DNA of 64,000 bases. Source: Palsa-744 sp963734815 (lineage in GTDB: Bacteria > Actinomycetota > Thermoleophilia > Solirubrobacterales > Solirubrobacteraceae). Shown here one piece after another: positions 13,603 to 23,400 of the stretch. Numbering within the stretch: position 1 is the stretch's first letter; each line of letters begins with the position of its first letter. The stretch is taken from contig CAVTIH010000003.1 of assembly GCA_963734815.1 (NCBI GenBank), forward strand, positions 310,001-374,000. The letters are read 5' to 3'. A program made the position numbers and the translations under genes. The notes under the pieces were generated by a model, which saw only the letters and a list, made by a program, of their open reading frames with translations, had not been told where the DNA came from and did not search any database.

Positions 13603-16236
13603 ATGAGCGACTACGTGTTGGATTTCCAGGAGATCGACCAGACCCAGGTTGCGGTCGTCGGCGGCAAGGGCGCGCTCCTTGGGGAGCTTGCGCGGATCGA
13701 CGGCATCCGCGTGCCGGCTGGCTTTTGCGTGACGACGGACGCCTTCCAGCGGATCCTGGCGGAAAGCCCATCGATCGACGATCGGCTCGATCGGTGCTCG
13801 CGCCTGCAGCCGGACGACCGGGAGGCGATACGCGCGCTCAGCGCGGAGATCTGCCTGGCCCTCGAAGGGATCGCCATCCCCGAGGATCTGGCGTCGGCGA
13901 TCACGCGCCCGCTCGCCCGGCTCGGCGAGCAAGCCGCCTATGCCGTCCGATCCAGCGCGACGGCGGAGGACTTGCCGAGGGCATCCTTCGCGGGCCAGTA
14001 CGACACATACCTGAACGTCGTTGGCCCGGCGGCGATCCTCCAGCACGTCAGCCGGTGCTGGGCCTCACTTTTCACCGAGCGAGCCGTGACCTACCGCCTG
14101 CGCAATGGCTTCGACCACCGGCGGGTCCAAATGGCCGTGATCGTGCAGCAGATGGTCTTCCCGCATGCGGGAGGCATCCTGTTTACTGCCGACCCCATCT
14201 CCTCCAGCCGGAAGGTCGCCTCCGTGGAGGCCAGCTTCGGCCTCGGCGAGACTCTGGTCTCAGGCCTGGTGAACGCGGACACCTACAAGGTGAGGGACGG
14301 CGAAATCGTCGCCAAGGCGATCGCCACCAAGCAGTTCACCATCCACGCCCTGCCGGCTGGCGGGACGCAGCAACAGGCGATCGACCCGGAGCGCCAGAAG
14401 CAACCGGCGCTGACGGATGCGCAGGTCGTGCAGCTCGCGCGGCTGGGCCGGCGGATCGAGGCACACTTCGGCCGCCCCCAGGACATCGAGTGGTGCCTGA
14501 TCGATGACGGCTTCCAGATCCTCCAGAGTCGCCCGATCACAACGCTGTTCCCCATCCCGGAAGTCGGCGACCGAGCCAACCACGTCTACGTCTCGGTCGG
14601 TCATCAGCAGATGATGACCGACCCGATGAAGCCGCTGGGGCTCTCCGTGTGGCAGCTGACGGCGCTCGTGCCGATGTACGAGGCCGGCGGGAGGCTGTTC
14701 GTCGACGTCACCAACCGTCTGGCTTCGCCGGCAAGCCGCGCCGGCCTCCTCGAGGTCCTGGGGAAGTCCGACCCGCTGATCAGGGACGCATTGCAGACCA
14801 TCCTCGATCGCGGCGACTTCATCCCGTCGCTCCCGGACGAGGATCCAGGCGGAGCGCCTGCGGGCAGGGCCCCGGCTGGCGGCGTGCCGGCCCCTGGAGG
14901 TGCGCCAGCCCCAATCGAGGCCGATCCAGCGATCGTCACAGAGCTGATCGGGCGCAGCCAGGCTTCCATCGCCGCCTGCAAGCGCGACATCGGGACGCAG
15001 TCCGGATCGGCCCTGTTCGACTTCATCCTGGCGGACATCCAGGAGCTGAAACGGATCCTGTTCGATCCGCAAAGCCATCAGGTGTTCATGATGGCAATGG
15101 AAGCGACGTGGTGGCTCAACGAGCACCTGCAGGAGTGGCTGGGCGAGAAGAACGCGGCCGACACGCTCTCACAGTCCGTCCCGCACAACATCACCTCAGA
15201 GATGGGGCTGGCGCTGCTGGACGTCGCAGACGTGATCCGCCCGCATCCGGATGTGGTGGCTTTTCTGCAGAACGTCGAGGAGGAGGACGAGGGCTTCCTG
15301 GACGAGCTGGCCAAGCTCGCGGGCGGGCGGGAAGCACGAGACGCCATCCAGGTCTACCTCGACAAGTACGGCATGCGCTGCGTCGGCGAGATCGACATCA
15401 CGAGACCGCGTTGGAGCGAACGACCCACCACGCTCCTGCCCATGATCCTCGCCAACATCACGAACTTCGAGCCGGGCGCCGGCGAGCGCCGCTTCGAGCA
15501 AGGACGGCATGAGGCGTGGAAGAAGGAGCAGGAGCTGCTGGGGCGCTTGCGGGCCTTGCCGGACGGAGAGCGGAAAGCCGAAGAGGTCAAGCGGATGATC
15601 GACCGTGTCCGGACCTTCATCGGGTACCGGGAGTATCCGAAGTACGGCATCGTCAGTCGCTACTTCGTCTACAAGCAAGCCCTGCTGGAAGAAGCCGAGC
15701 GCCTCGTGCAGGCCCACGTACTTCCCAAGACGGAAGACATCTTCTACCTCACGTTCCAGGAGCTCCACGAGGTCGCACGCACAAAACGGATGGATGATCA
15801 GCTCATCAGCCGGCGCAAGGATGCGTTCAGGTCCCACCAAGCGCTCACGCCGCCCCGGGTGCTCACGTCGGATGGCGAGGTCATCGCCGGGTCCTACCGA
15901 CGCGACGATTTGCCGGCCGGCGCGCTGCTCGGCCTACCTGTTTCCGCCGGGACCATCGAGGGCCGCGCCCGCGTCATCCTGGACATGGACGAAGCCGATC
16001 TCGAAACGGGCGACATCCTGGTCACGGCCTACACGGATCCCAGCTGGGCGCCCCTGTTCGTCGCGATCAAGGGCCTCGTGACAGAGGTGGGGGGCCTGAT
16101 GACCCATGGCGCGGTCATCGCACGGGAGTACGGCTTGCCGACCGTCGTGGGGGTGGAGCATGCAACCCGGCTGATCCGGGACGGGCAGCGGATCCGCGTG
16201 CATGGAACGGACGGGTACGTCGAGATCCTGCCGTAG
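13603..16236 (+). CDS. rph: Rifamycin phosphotransferase
   Basis: An 877-residue three-domain protein aligning along its length with RPH enzymes, which inactivate rifamycins by transferring the beta-phosphate of ATP to the ansa chain. Visible parts are an ATP-grasp domain (YVLDFQEID, VGGKGALLGEL, AVRSSATAEDLPRASFAGQ, DIEWCL), a central antibiotic-binding domain (HVYVSVGHQQMMTDPMKPLG, YGMRCVGEIDITRPRW), and a C-terminal swivelling domain with catalytic His835 in GLMTHGAVIAREYG. A Gly/Ala/Pro-rich insert (about residues 410-440) is unusual. GAGGTG at 13592 sets the start. PEP synthase is the alternative, but the RIF-domain signature favours rph. Confidence 0.85.
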   Translation: MSDYVLDFQEIDQTQVAVVGGKGALLGELARIDGIRVPAGFCVTTDAFQRILAESPSIDDRLDRCSRLQPDDREAIRALSAEICLALEGIAIPEDLASAITRPLARLGEQAAYAVRSSATAEDLPRASFAGQYDTYLNVVGPAAILQHVSRCWASLFTERAVTYRLRNGFDHRRVQMAVIVQQMVFPHAGGILFTADPISSSRKVASVEASFGLGETLVSGLVNADTYKVRDGEIVAKAIATKQFTIHALPAGGTQQQAIDPERQKQPALTDAQVVQLARLGRRIEAHFGRPQDIEWCLIDDGFQILQSRPITTLFPIPEVGDRANHVYVSVGHQQMMTDPMKPLGLSVWQLTALVPMYEAGGRLFVDVTNRLASPASRAGLLEVLGKSDPLIRDALQTILDRGDFIPSLPDEDPGGAPAGRAPAGGVPAPGGAPAPIEADPAIVTELIGRSQASIAACKRDIGTQSGSALFDFILADIQELKRILFDPQSHQVFMMAMEATWWLNEHLQEWLGEKNAADTLSQSVPHNITSEMGLALLDVADVIRPHPDVVAFLQNVEEEDEGFLDELAKLAGGREARDAIQVYLDKYGMRCVGEIDITRPRWSERPTTLLPMILANITNFEPGAGERRFEQGRHEAWKKEQELLGRLRALPDGERKAEEVKRMIDRVRTFIGYREYPKYGIVSRYFVYKQALLEEAERLVQAHVLPKTEDIFYLTFQELHEVARTKRMDDQLISRRKDAFRSHQALTPPRVLTSDGEVIAGSYRRDDLPAGALLGLPVSAGTIEGRARVILDMDEADLETGDILVTAYTDPSWAPLFVAIKGLVTEVGGLMTHGAVIAREYGLPTVVGVEHATRLIRDGQRIRVHGTDGYVEILP

Positions 16237-16357
16237 CTCAGGAGGTTCGATCGCCTCTAAGCTGCATCGAGACCCGATTCAGCAGGCGGACGCGGTGATC
16301 GATGGGTTCGAGATGCGGCGGCAGTCCTTAGAAGACAAACGCATGAGGAGGTGTGCG

Positions 16358-16927
16358 ATGGGAAAACTGGTGGTAACCGAGTTCGTCTCGGTCGACGGGG
16401 TGTTCGAGGACCCGGGCGGAGCGGAGGACTACGAGCACGGGGGCTGGACCTTCGAATATGACCGCGGCGACGACGGCAATCAGTTCAAGCTCAACGAGCT
16501 GATGGAGGCCGAGGTGCAGCTGCTCGGCCGGGTGACCTACCAAGGCTTCGCCGAGGCGTGGCCCTCGCGTGAGGGTGAGTTCGCCGACAAGCTCAACAGC
16601 GACCCGAAGTACGTCGTCTCGACCACGCTGAAGGACCCGGAGTGGCAGAACACGACTGTGATCTGCGACAACGTCGCCGAGGACATCGCCAAGCTGAAGG
16701 AGCAGACCAACGGCGCCATCCTGGTCACCGGCAGCGGCACCCTGGTGGGCACGCTGCTGGCGGCGGATCTGGTCGACGAGCTTCGGCTGATGGTCTTCCC
16801 GACCGTGCTTGGGCGCGGGAGGCGCCTCTTCCCCGAGGGGATCGACCGGCTGAAGCTGAAGCTCGCGGAATCCAAACAGGTTGGCCCTGATGGCGTCCAC
16901 GTCCAGGTCTACCAGCGAGCCGAATAG
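16358..16927 (+). CDS. RibD C-terminal/DHFR-fold family reductase
   Basis: A 189-residue DHFR-like protein of the RibD_C family: MGKLVVTEFVSVDGVFEDPGG at the N-terminus, LLGRVTYQGFAEAWP in the cofactor region, ILVTGSGTLVGTLLAADLVDELRLMVFPTVLGRGRRLFP at the C-terminus. These single-domain actinobacterial proteins probably bind NADPH, but their substrates are mostly unknown. AGGAGG six bases upstream fixes the ATG. It stands alone between rph and the SPFH operon. Confidence 0.85.
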   Translation: MGKLVVTEFVSVDGVFEDPGGAEDYEHGGWTFEYDRGDDGNQFKLNELMEAEVQLLGRVTYQGFAEAWPSREGEFADKLNSDPKYVVSTTLKDPEWQNTTVICDNVAEDIAKLKEQTNGAILVTGSGTLVGTLLAADLVDELRLMVFPTVLGRGRRLFPEGIDRLKLKLAESKQVGPDGVHVQVYQRAE

Positions 16928-17011
16928 GAGCGTCGGTAGGGATTCAAGGTCGCGGGCATGACGACCGATTAGCACTGGGCGTATGGGCCCGAAGGAACGG
17001 AAGGTCTCCAG

Positions 17012-17488
17012 ATGATCGGTGAGGACGCACCGCCCAGCTCGATCGCCGGGGTCGACTCGAGCTCGGCCATGGTCCGGGCGGAGTCCGATCTCCTCGACGC
17101 AACCCTTCACGCGCTGATCAGAAGGCTGTCTTCGGTCCCGGGTTTGGAGATGGTCGTCTCCTACCGCCACGGAAGGATCAGACGCTTGATTGGCGACTTG
17201 CCATACGTCAACGACCTACATCGAAGGACCGACCCGATCGATGAGCTCTTACCGATCGATGAGCTCGTCGTCACCGTAGATACCTGCTCATACTGGCTGC
17301 ACTCGAAACACGGTTCGATCCGATGCGGTAGGCAAGCCGCCGCGACCGAAGGAGGTCAAGGCAAGGAGGAGCTGTCGTTTTTGGATTGGGCCAGCACCCT
17401 GTTCGACGCGATAGCCCAGCAGAACTTCGGCAATCACGAGTCGATGGTGGCGCTTCGCAATCTAGTGGAGCAAGACCGGGCTGGATAG
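17012..17488 (+). CDS. Hypothetical protein upstream of SPFH gene
   Basis: A 158-residue acidic protein with no domain I recognise. No signal peptide or membrane segment is visible. A central part reads RLSSVPGLEMVVSYRHGRIRRLIGDLPYVNDLHRR, followed by Asp/Glu-rich strands and LDWASTLFDAIAQQNF near the C-terminus. It ends 23 bases ahead of the SPFH gene, so the two may be co-transcribed. It may be specific to this lineage. Confidence 0.6.
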   Translation: MIGEDAPPSSIAGVDSSSAMVRAESDLLDATLHALIRRLSSVPGLEMVVSYRHGRIRRLIGDLPYVNDLHRRTDPIDELLPIDELVVTVDTCSYWLHSKHGSIRCGRQAAATEGGQGKEELSFLDWASTLFDAIAQQNFGNHESMVALRNLVEQDRAG

Positions 17489-17511
17489 CCCAGATCGCAA
17501 AGGAGAAGCAG

Positions 17512-18549
17512 ATGCCACTTTTCGAGGGCCACCAGGACAAGGGATTCCAGCGCCTCTTCATCGAGATGCCTGACAACGCCAGGGACAGGGTCGCTTGGAA
17601 GTGGCCCGACCAGCAGATCATCCAGCACTCCCAACTGAACGTGGACCTCGACTACCAGGCGGTGTTCACGAATCTGGGAAAGGTCATCGGCGTGATGGGG
17701 CCCGGCCGCTACCCCCTGGACGAGGGCGCATCGCTCGCTCTCGGTTGGCTGGTCGACCGTCTCACCGGCGGCGCCTATTACGACGCGGAGATCTACTTCG
17801 TCTCCACGCGTGACAATCCGAACGTCGAGTTTGGCGGTCCCGTCGACAATCTCACGGACCGCCCGACGGGGCTGGTGGTGAGCCTGAGAGTCTTTGGTGA
17901 GCTGGCGTACAGGGTGACCGATCCCTCGATCCTGCTGGCGAAGCTCGTCGGCACCGGCGCGAACGGCGACTTCAATGCAGAGATCTCCACGTGGGTGAAG
18001 GACCAGACGCTGGCAGCCATCAGAGCTGTGCTGCCGGACATCGTCGCCGAGCATGGCGTGCTGGCGATGGGGCAGCTCCAAGACGCGACCGCGCAGAGCG
18101 CCCTGTCGAAGGCCAATGAGAAGCTCTCCCCGTACGGGCTCAACCTCACCGCCTTTGGAGAGCTCAACGTCAATCTCCCCGACGCCGACGCGCAACAGCT
18201 GAAGCAACTCGCGGCGGCCAAGGCCTACACAAGCGTCGCCGGTTCGTTCGATGGCGCCGTGCGCGGAGAGGCGGCTCTCGAGATCGCCCAGGGCATCGCC
18301 AATGGGAATGTCGGCGCTCAGCCGGGCATCCTCGCCGGCATGATGATGGGAGTCCCCGTAGCTCCCGCCCCCGCCACCAGCGCGCCGGCGCCTGCCGTCG
18401 CCGGTGCGCCGCTCACGCCTGCAGCGTCAGGGCTCGCCACGCGAGAGCCCACAACGGCGCACTTCTGCAGCCAATGCGGCGCAGCGGTCGCGAGCGGAGC
18501 CCATTTCTGCCCGGGCTGTGGCGCAGCGATAGCGCAGCCCCAGGCATGA
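17512..18549 (+). CDS. SPFH-domain protein with C-terminal zinc ribbon (virion-core-like)
   Basis: A 345-residue protein. Residues about 20-270 form an SPFH/band-7-like domain of the YdjI/virion-core type (WKWPDQQIIQHSQLNVDLDYQ-, GRYPLDEG-, YFVSTRDNPNVEFGGPV- motifs). An Ala/Pro linker follows, then a double-CxxC zinc ribbon at the C-terminus (FCSQCGAAV, FCPGCGAAI). SPFH proteins scaffold membrane microdomains, and this subgroup is linked to membrane-stress responses. AAAGGAG precedes ATG 17512. Its stop overlaps the next start (ATGA), so the two are translationally coupled. Confidence 0.8.
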   Translation: MPLFEGHQDKGFQRLFIEMPDNARDRVAWKWPDQQIIQHSQLNVDLDYQAVFTNLGKVIGVMGPGRYPLDEGASLALGWLVDRLTGGAYYDAEIYFVSTRDNPNVEFGGPVDNLTDRPTGLVVSLRVFGELAYRVTDPSILLAKLVGTGANGDFNAEISTWVKDQTLAAIRAVLPDIVAEHGVLAMGQLQDATAQSALSKANEKLSPYGLNLTAFGELNVNLPDADAQQLKQLAAAKAYTSVAGSFDGAVRGEAALEIAQGIANGNVGAQPGILAGMMMGVPVAPAPATSAPAPAVAGAPLTPAASGLATREPTTAHFCSQCGAAVASGAHFCPGCGAAIAQPQA

Positions 18550-19100
18550 CAGCAGCACAACAGCTCCGGGTGCTGCCGATCCCGACGTCGATCGACAACG
18601 CCGGCGACTGGAGCGAGCTCGCCGCGCAAATCGCCTCGGAGACCGGCGTGCCCCCGGCGGTCACACCCGAGATCCTGCTTGGCGCGATCGCCAGCGCCGT
18701 GCCGCTGCTGTTCGAGGCCGACGCCGCCAAGGACATGAACCCCTTGCGCGGAACCTTCGCAGACGCGGTTATCGAGCAATGCCAGCGGAACGCCGGATGC
18801 CTGGAAGGCGAGCACCCGATCTCAGCGGCGGTCCAGCTGGTCGGTGCCCACACGGTGGACGGACACTGCTTGTTGAAAGCGCATCTCGTCATTCAGGTCC
18901 AAAGCGCAGACGCAAGCCAAAGGGTTGCTCGGCAGTTCTGGGATCTACAGCTCGGGGCCCAGGTGACCGTCGGTCAAGCGAGTTGCCCCAATTGCGGTGC
19001 GCCCCTCGCCACGGGCGCCCTTGTGTGCACGCACTGCCAGACCGACGTCCGCGGCGTCGTGGAGGTTCCCCTGGTTGTGAGCCGACTCGAGCTCTACTGA
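18546..19100 (+). CDS. Zinc-ribbon protein coupled to SPFH gene
   Basis: A 184-residue protein starting inside the stop codon of the SPFH gene. The first about 130 residues form an uncharacterised alpha/beta region. The C-terminus carries a CxxC...CxxC zinc ribbon (CPNCGAPL, CTHCQTDV) matching the style of its neighbour, followed by strands ending in SRLELY. Shared zinc ribbons suggest the two proteins act together. Its last 156 bases overlap the 3' end of the oppositely oriented monooxygenase frame, probably because that frame is over-long. Confidence 0.7.
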   Translation: MTAAQQLRVLPIPTSIDNAGDWSELAAQIASETGVPPAVTPEILLGAIASAVPLLFEADAAKDMNPLRGTFADAVIEQCQRNAGCLEGEHPISAAVQLVGAHTVDGHCLLKAHLVIQVQSADASQRVARQFWDLQLGAQVTVGQASCPNCGAPLATGALVCTHCQTDVRGVVEVPLVVSRLELY

Positions 19101-20489
19101 TCCCCGTCCGGTCCGCGGGATGCTGTCGTGCACCTCGGTGGGACCAGCGTCGAGCGTTGTGCCCGCGGCGGCGTAGGCTGGCTGGCGGTTCAGACGTTCT
19201 CGCCGAAAGCCCTCACCAAGAAGCATGCCCACCTCGCTCAGCAGCGCACGCCGTTTGCATCCCCGACGCGTCAGCAGCCTCCCCGTTGCGCCCAAAACGC
19301 GCGCTGGGGTGAAGACTTGCGAGGGCCGCGACTGGTGTGTGTAGAAAAGATCCAGGAACGTGCCGATCTTGCCCTGCTGTAGCAGCCGCCTCACGATCTC
19401 GGGTAGCACCGCGGGCATCGGCCCGGCCTTGCCCATATCGGTCGCGAGCCAATAGTGCTCGGCGGCGTCCTTGTCTCGCCAGCGGCCCCAGGCTGCCATC
19501 TCGCTGTCGATGTTCTCTGCGGAGCCCCCCAGCGCGGCGGCGATTGCGGGCACGAGCGCGTCCACATGCCGAAACGCGTCCTGTATCCCCTGGCCGGGCG
19601 TGGGGTCCTTGAAGTGTCCGGCGTCGCCCACCAGCACCCACCCAGGGCCAGCGGCCTCTCGGAAGAACCCCTCCCAGCGCAGCATCCCAAAGAACTTTCC
19701 AACCCGGTGCGTGCCCTGAAGCGCCTGCGCCACCGGCCGGCAGCTGCGTGCGTACTCCATGAAGCTGCCCTCCAGGTCTGCCCGGAAACGAGGGAGATCA
19801 CGTAGATCCGGGATGAGTATGACCTGATATAGACCGCTGTCGGCGTGGGTCGCGATCACCATACGGTCGTCCCAGCGATGGAAGACGAACGCGGGATCGG
19901 AGGCTGGCTCGACTCCCTCGAAGAAGGACCAGTACATGAAGCGCTCGTTTGGCGTGAGGTTGTACTTGCGAGCCCCGACGAGACTCGCGATCGTCGAGTT
20001 GCGACCGTCTGCACCGACCACCAGCCGCGCCTTGAGCGTCGTTTCCGAGCCGTTCTGTGCGACCCGCACACCGGCCACTCGACCCCGATCCTCCACCAAT
20101 CCTGTGACCCTGCTCGCCATGCGTAGATCGGCGCCCGCCTCCGCGGCGGCCTGCGCCAGAATCGGATCGAGCAGCGTGCGACGCACCGACGCCGTGCCGC
20201 CGACACCGCCCGACTGCTGGGGAATCGGAGTGATGTATTCGAGATCCTCCTGGCGCGCGTCAAAGCGGTCGATGAGTGGTGCGCCAGTCGCGCGAATCTT
20301 CTGCATGACCCCGAGGCGGTCGAGGAACGTCAGTGCCTGAGCCTCGAGGACGTGCGTGGAGAGCGTGTCATACAGGGAGGTGGCCTGCTCCACGAGCGCG
20401 ACTTTGACGCCCCGGCGGGCGAGCAGCGCGGCCAGCGGCGCCCCCGCACAGCGTGCACCCACGACGATCACATCGAATTCCTCGGTCAT
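18945..20489 (-). CDS. FAD-dependent class A monooxygenase/halogenase-like oxidoreductase
   Basis: A 514-residue flavoprotein of the PHBH/geranylgeranyl-reductase fold. The N-terminal Rossmann motif is VVGARCAGAPLAALLARRG (a GxxCAG variant seen in this subfamily), then VVGADGRNSTI and the second FAD motif VLVGDAGHFKDPTPGQGIQDAF. The last about 110 residues show no family similarity and overlap the convergent zinc-ribbon gene, so the true protein may effectively end near 19150. GGAGGA precedes ATG 20489, which overlaps the stop of the large regulator gene. Substrate unknown, probably an aromatic or polyketide-like compound. Confidence 0.8.
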   Translation of the reverse strand: MTEEFDVIVVGARCAGAPLAALLARRGVKVALVEQATSLYDTLSTHVLEAQALTFLDRLGVMQKIRATGAPLIDRFDARQEDLEYITPIPQQSGGVGGTASVRRTLLDPILAQAAAEAGADLRMASRVTGLVEDRGRVAGVRVAQNGSETTLKARLVVGADGRNSTIASLVGARKYNLTPNERFMYWSFFEGVEPASDPAFVFHRWDDRMVIATHADSGLYQVILIPDLRDLPRFRADLEGSFMEYARSCRPVAQALQGTHRVGKFFGMLRWEGFFREAAGPGWVLVGDAGHFKDPTPGQGIQDAFRHVDALVPAIAAALGGSAENIDSEMAAWGRWRDKDAAEHYWLATDMGKAGPMPAVLPEIVRRLLQQGKIGTFLDLFYTHQSRPSQVFTPARVLGATGRLLTRRGCKRRALLSEVGMLLGEGFRRERLNRQPAYAAAGTTLDAGPTEVHDSIPRTGRGSVELESAHNQGNLHDAADVGLAVRAHKGARGEGRTAIGATRLTDGHLGPEL

Positions 20490-23400
20490 GCGTCCTCCGA
20501 TCTCTCTGTCCAATGCGAGGCGTGTCCTCGCTGGGAACCGAGACTGACCGGCAGAGGCTCGTAGTACATCGGCCAGGTGGCGTATTCGAGCCAGCAGCAG
20601 TGGCGTAACCGACGCCGACGCCGACGATCGGTCGAGCTGCTATGGCTCTCGTCGCGCGGCTTGCGCCGAAGCTCGGCGCGCGAGGCGATGCCGAGCTTCG
20701 CGAACACGTGCGAGAGGTGAGCTTGAACCGTCCGGCGCGAGATGAACAGGCGCTCGCCGATCTGAGGGTTGGTCAGGCCCTCGGCGACGAGCTGCACGAC
20801 CCGCAGCTCGGCCGGGCTCAGGCTGTCCCATCCGCGCAACGGCCGCTTGCGCTCTCCGCGGCCGCGCTCGGCGTAGGCGACCGCATCATCGAGCGAGAGC
20901 GAGGCGCCGGCTGACCACGCCGCCACGAAAGCCTCCTCGCCGAGCGCTTTGCGCAGGCCGCCGAGTTGTGCGTCGTAGTCCGGCTGATGTACCGGGAAGC
21001 GCACGCAGCCGAGCTTGGCGCGCGCGGCATCCGCTGCGCCCAGCAGCCGGACCCCCTGCTCGTCGCTCTGCAGCTCACGAACGAGTACGGCAAGCGACTC
21101 GAGGACGTCTGCAACAGCGCCGGGATCGCCAGCGTCACGGAACGCTCGCAGCGCCTCGTGCAACAGCTCCTCAGAACGCGATACCTCACCGGCCGCGCGT
21201 GCAAGCCGCGCCTGCGTCTCGAGCGCGGCCCCGATCGCCAGCGGGTTCTCGCTCTCGCGTGCGACGAGCACCGCTTCTTCGACCGCGGCCACCGCCGGCG
21301 CCATCTCTCCGCGCGCCAGCTGGGCGGCCGCTGCGATCAGCAGCGCGCTGACGGCATACGGGGTGTAGTTATAGGCCCGCGCCACCGGCAGCGCCTCACT
21401 CATCATCGCCTCCGCGCGCTCGAGCTCGCCGGTGGCGTACTCCAGCAGTCCCATGTACCACCCCATCAGTGGCGTGGCGTCGTGCGCCATCTGCCGGCCC
21501 AACGCGATCGCCTCCTCGATCTGCGCTCGCGCGGCTGCCCACTCCCCGACGCGGATCTTGCCGTAACCAAGGAACCCCAGGTCGAGCATCGCGAAAAACG
21601 GGTCGCCGAGCGAACGCGATTGCGCGAGCGCCTCCTTCAGCATCGCCTCCCCCTCCCCGAACCGACACCGCATCGTCGCATTGAGGCCCAGCCAGGTGAG
21701 CGACTCACGGATACCGAGCAGGTTTCCCGCCGCACGCGATACCGCCAGCGCGTCTTCGAGCAGCGGCGGCGCTGTCTCCAGGCGCCCGCTGAGCGTTGCG
21801 AGAAAGCCGGATCCGTAAAGCGCGTCGGCCAGGAACCAGGCATCCCCGAGGCGGCGGGTGATGGCGATGCTCTCCTCGAGCATGGGCATTGCCGCGCTCG
21901 GCTCGAGCGAAGTCAGCGCCCACCCGATCAAGTCGAGCGCCCGACCCACGGTGCGCTCGTCACCGACTTCGCGCCCAATTGCGAGCGCCTCCTCGGCAAA
22001 GCGCCGCGCCGCCACCCAGTCGGTTGCGATCGTCCCGATGTGGCCCACGGCAACCAGCGCCTTGGCCCGGGGGAGCGCGCTTGCACCCTCACCGGCGAGC
22101 GCCGATTCGAGGTGCCCCCGGCCCTCGCGCCAATGGCCGCGGGCCTCGAAGAACAGCCACAGTGCAGAGGCGAGTCGCAGCGCCTCATCGACGCGCCCCG
22201 CGTCGACGGCCCACCCGAGCGCGCCGCGGAAGTTATCCAGCTCTGTGGTGAGCGGCTCGAGCCACCGCTCGAGGCCCGCCCCGAACAGGTCCGGCTCCGC
22301 GGACTCGGCAAGCCGCACGTGGTAGTCGAGGTGCTGGTTGCGCACGAGCGCCGCCTCGGCGGCGTCGCTGAGCTTCTGCCGCGCGTACGCCCGAACCGTC
22401 TCCAGCAGCCCGTAACGCGTCTTGGTGCCCTGCTCCTCGGCCTGCACCAGCGACTTGTCAACCAGGCTCGCGAGCAGGTCGAGGATCTGAACGACCTCCA
22501 AGCCACCGCCAGCGCAAACCGACTCCACCGCATCGAGCGTCCAGCCACCGGCGAACACGGAAATGCGCCGGAACAGGGCTTGCTCCGCCGCGCTGAGCAA
22601 GTCGTGGCTCCAATCGACCGAGGCCTCGAGGGTGCGCTGCCGCGGCATCGCTGTGCGCGAGCCCCCCGTCAGCAGCACGAACCGCTCGCGCATCGCGTCG
22701 GCGATCTCCTGCGGCGTGAGCAGCCGCACGCGTGCGGCCGCCAGCTCGATCGCCAACGGGATTCCGTCCAGGCGCCGACAGATCGTCGCCACCGCCTGCG
22801 CGTTCGCATCCACCAAACGGAAATTTGGTCGCGCATGTCGCGCCCGATCGCAGAACAGCTGGACCGCCTCGGCTCCCGCGAGCGCGCCCCGGGCCAGCTC
22901 GGCTTCCGGAACCTGCAGCGAGGGCACCCGCCAGCTCTGCTCTCCCTCGACCCCCACCGACTCGCGGCTGGTCGCGAGAATCACAACACCGGGACACGCC
23001 TCGAGCAGCGTCGCCGCCAACTCGGCGCACGCCTGGAGCAGGTGCTCGCAGTTGTCGAGTCCGATCAACAACCGGCGCTCGGCGAGCTGCGCCTTCAACG
23101 TGTCGATCACCGGCTGCGACGGGAGCTCGCGGATCGAAAGCGTGGCCGCAACCTCGCTGGCCACCAGCGCCGCATCGCTGATCGGCGCCAGATCCACCCA
23201 CCACACACCATCGGGGTGATCGTCGAGCACCTCGGCAGCCACCTGCAACGCCAGCCGTGTCTTCCCGCACCCGCCCGCGCCGGTCAGAGTGAGCAGGCGC
23301 GATCGGCTGAGCAGCTCGCGAACCTCCGCGATCTCGGCCTCGCGGCCGACGAAGGTCGAGATCTGCAGCGGCAGGTTGTTCAGAAAGGCCGAGAGCGAGC

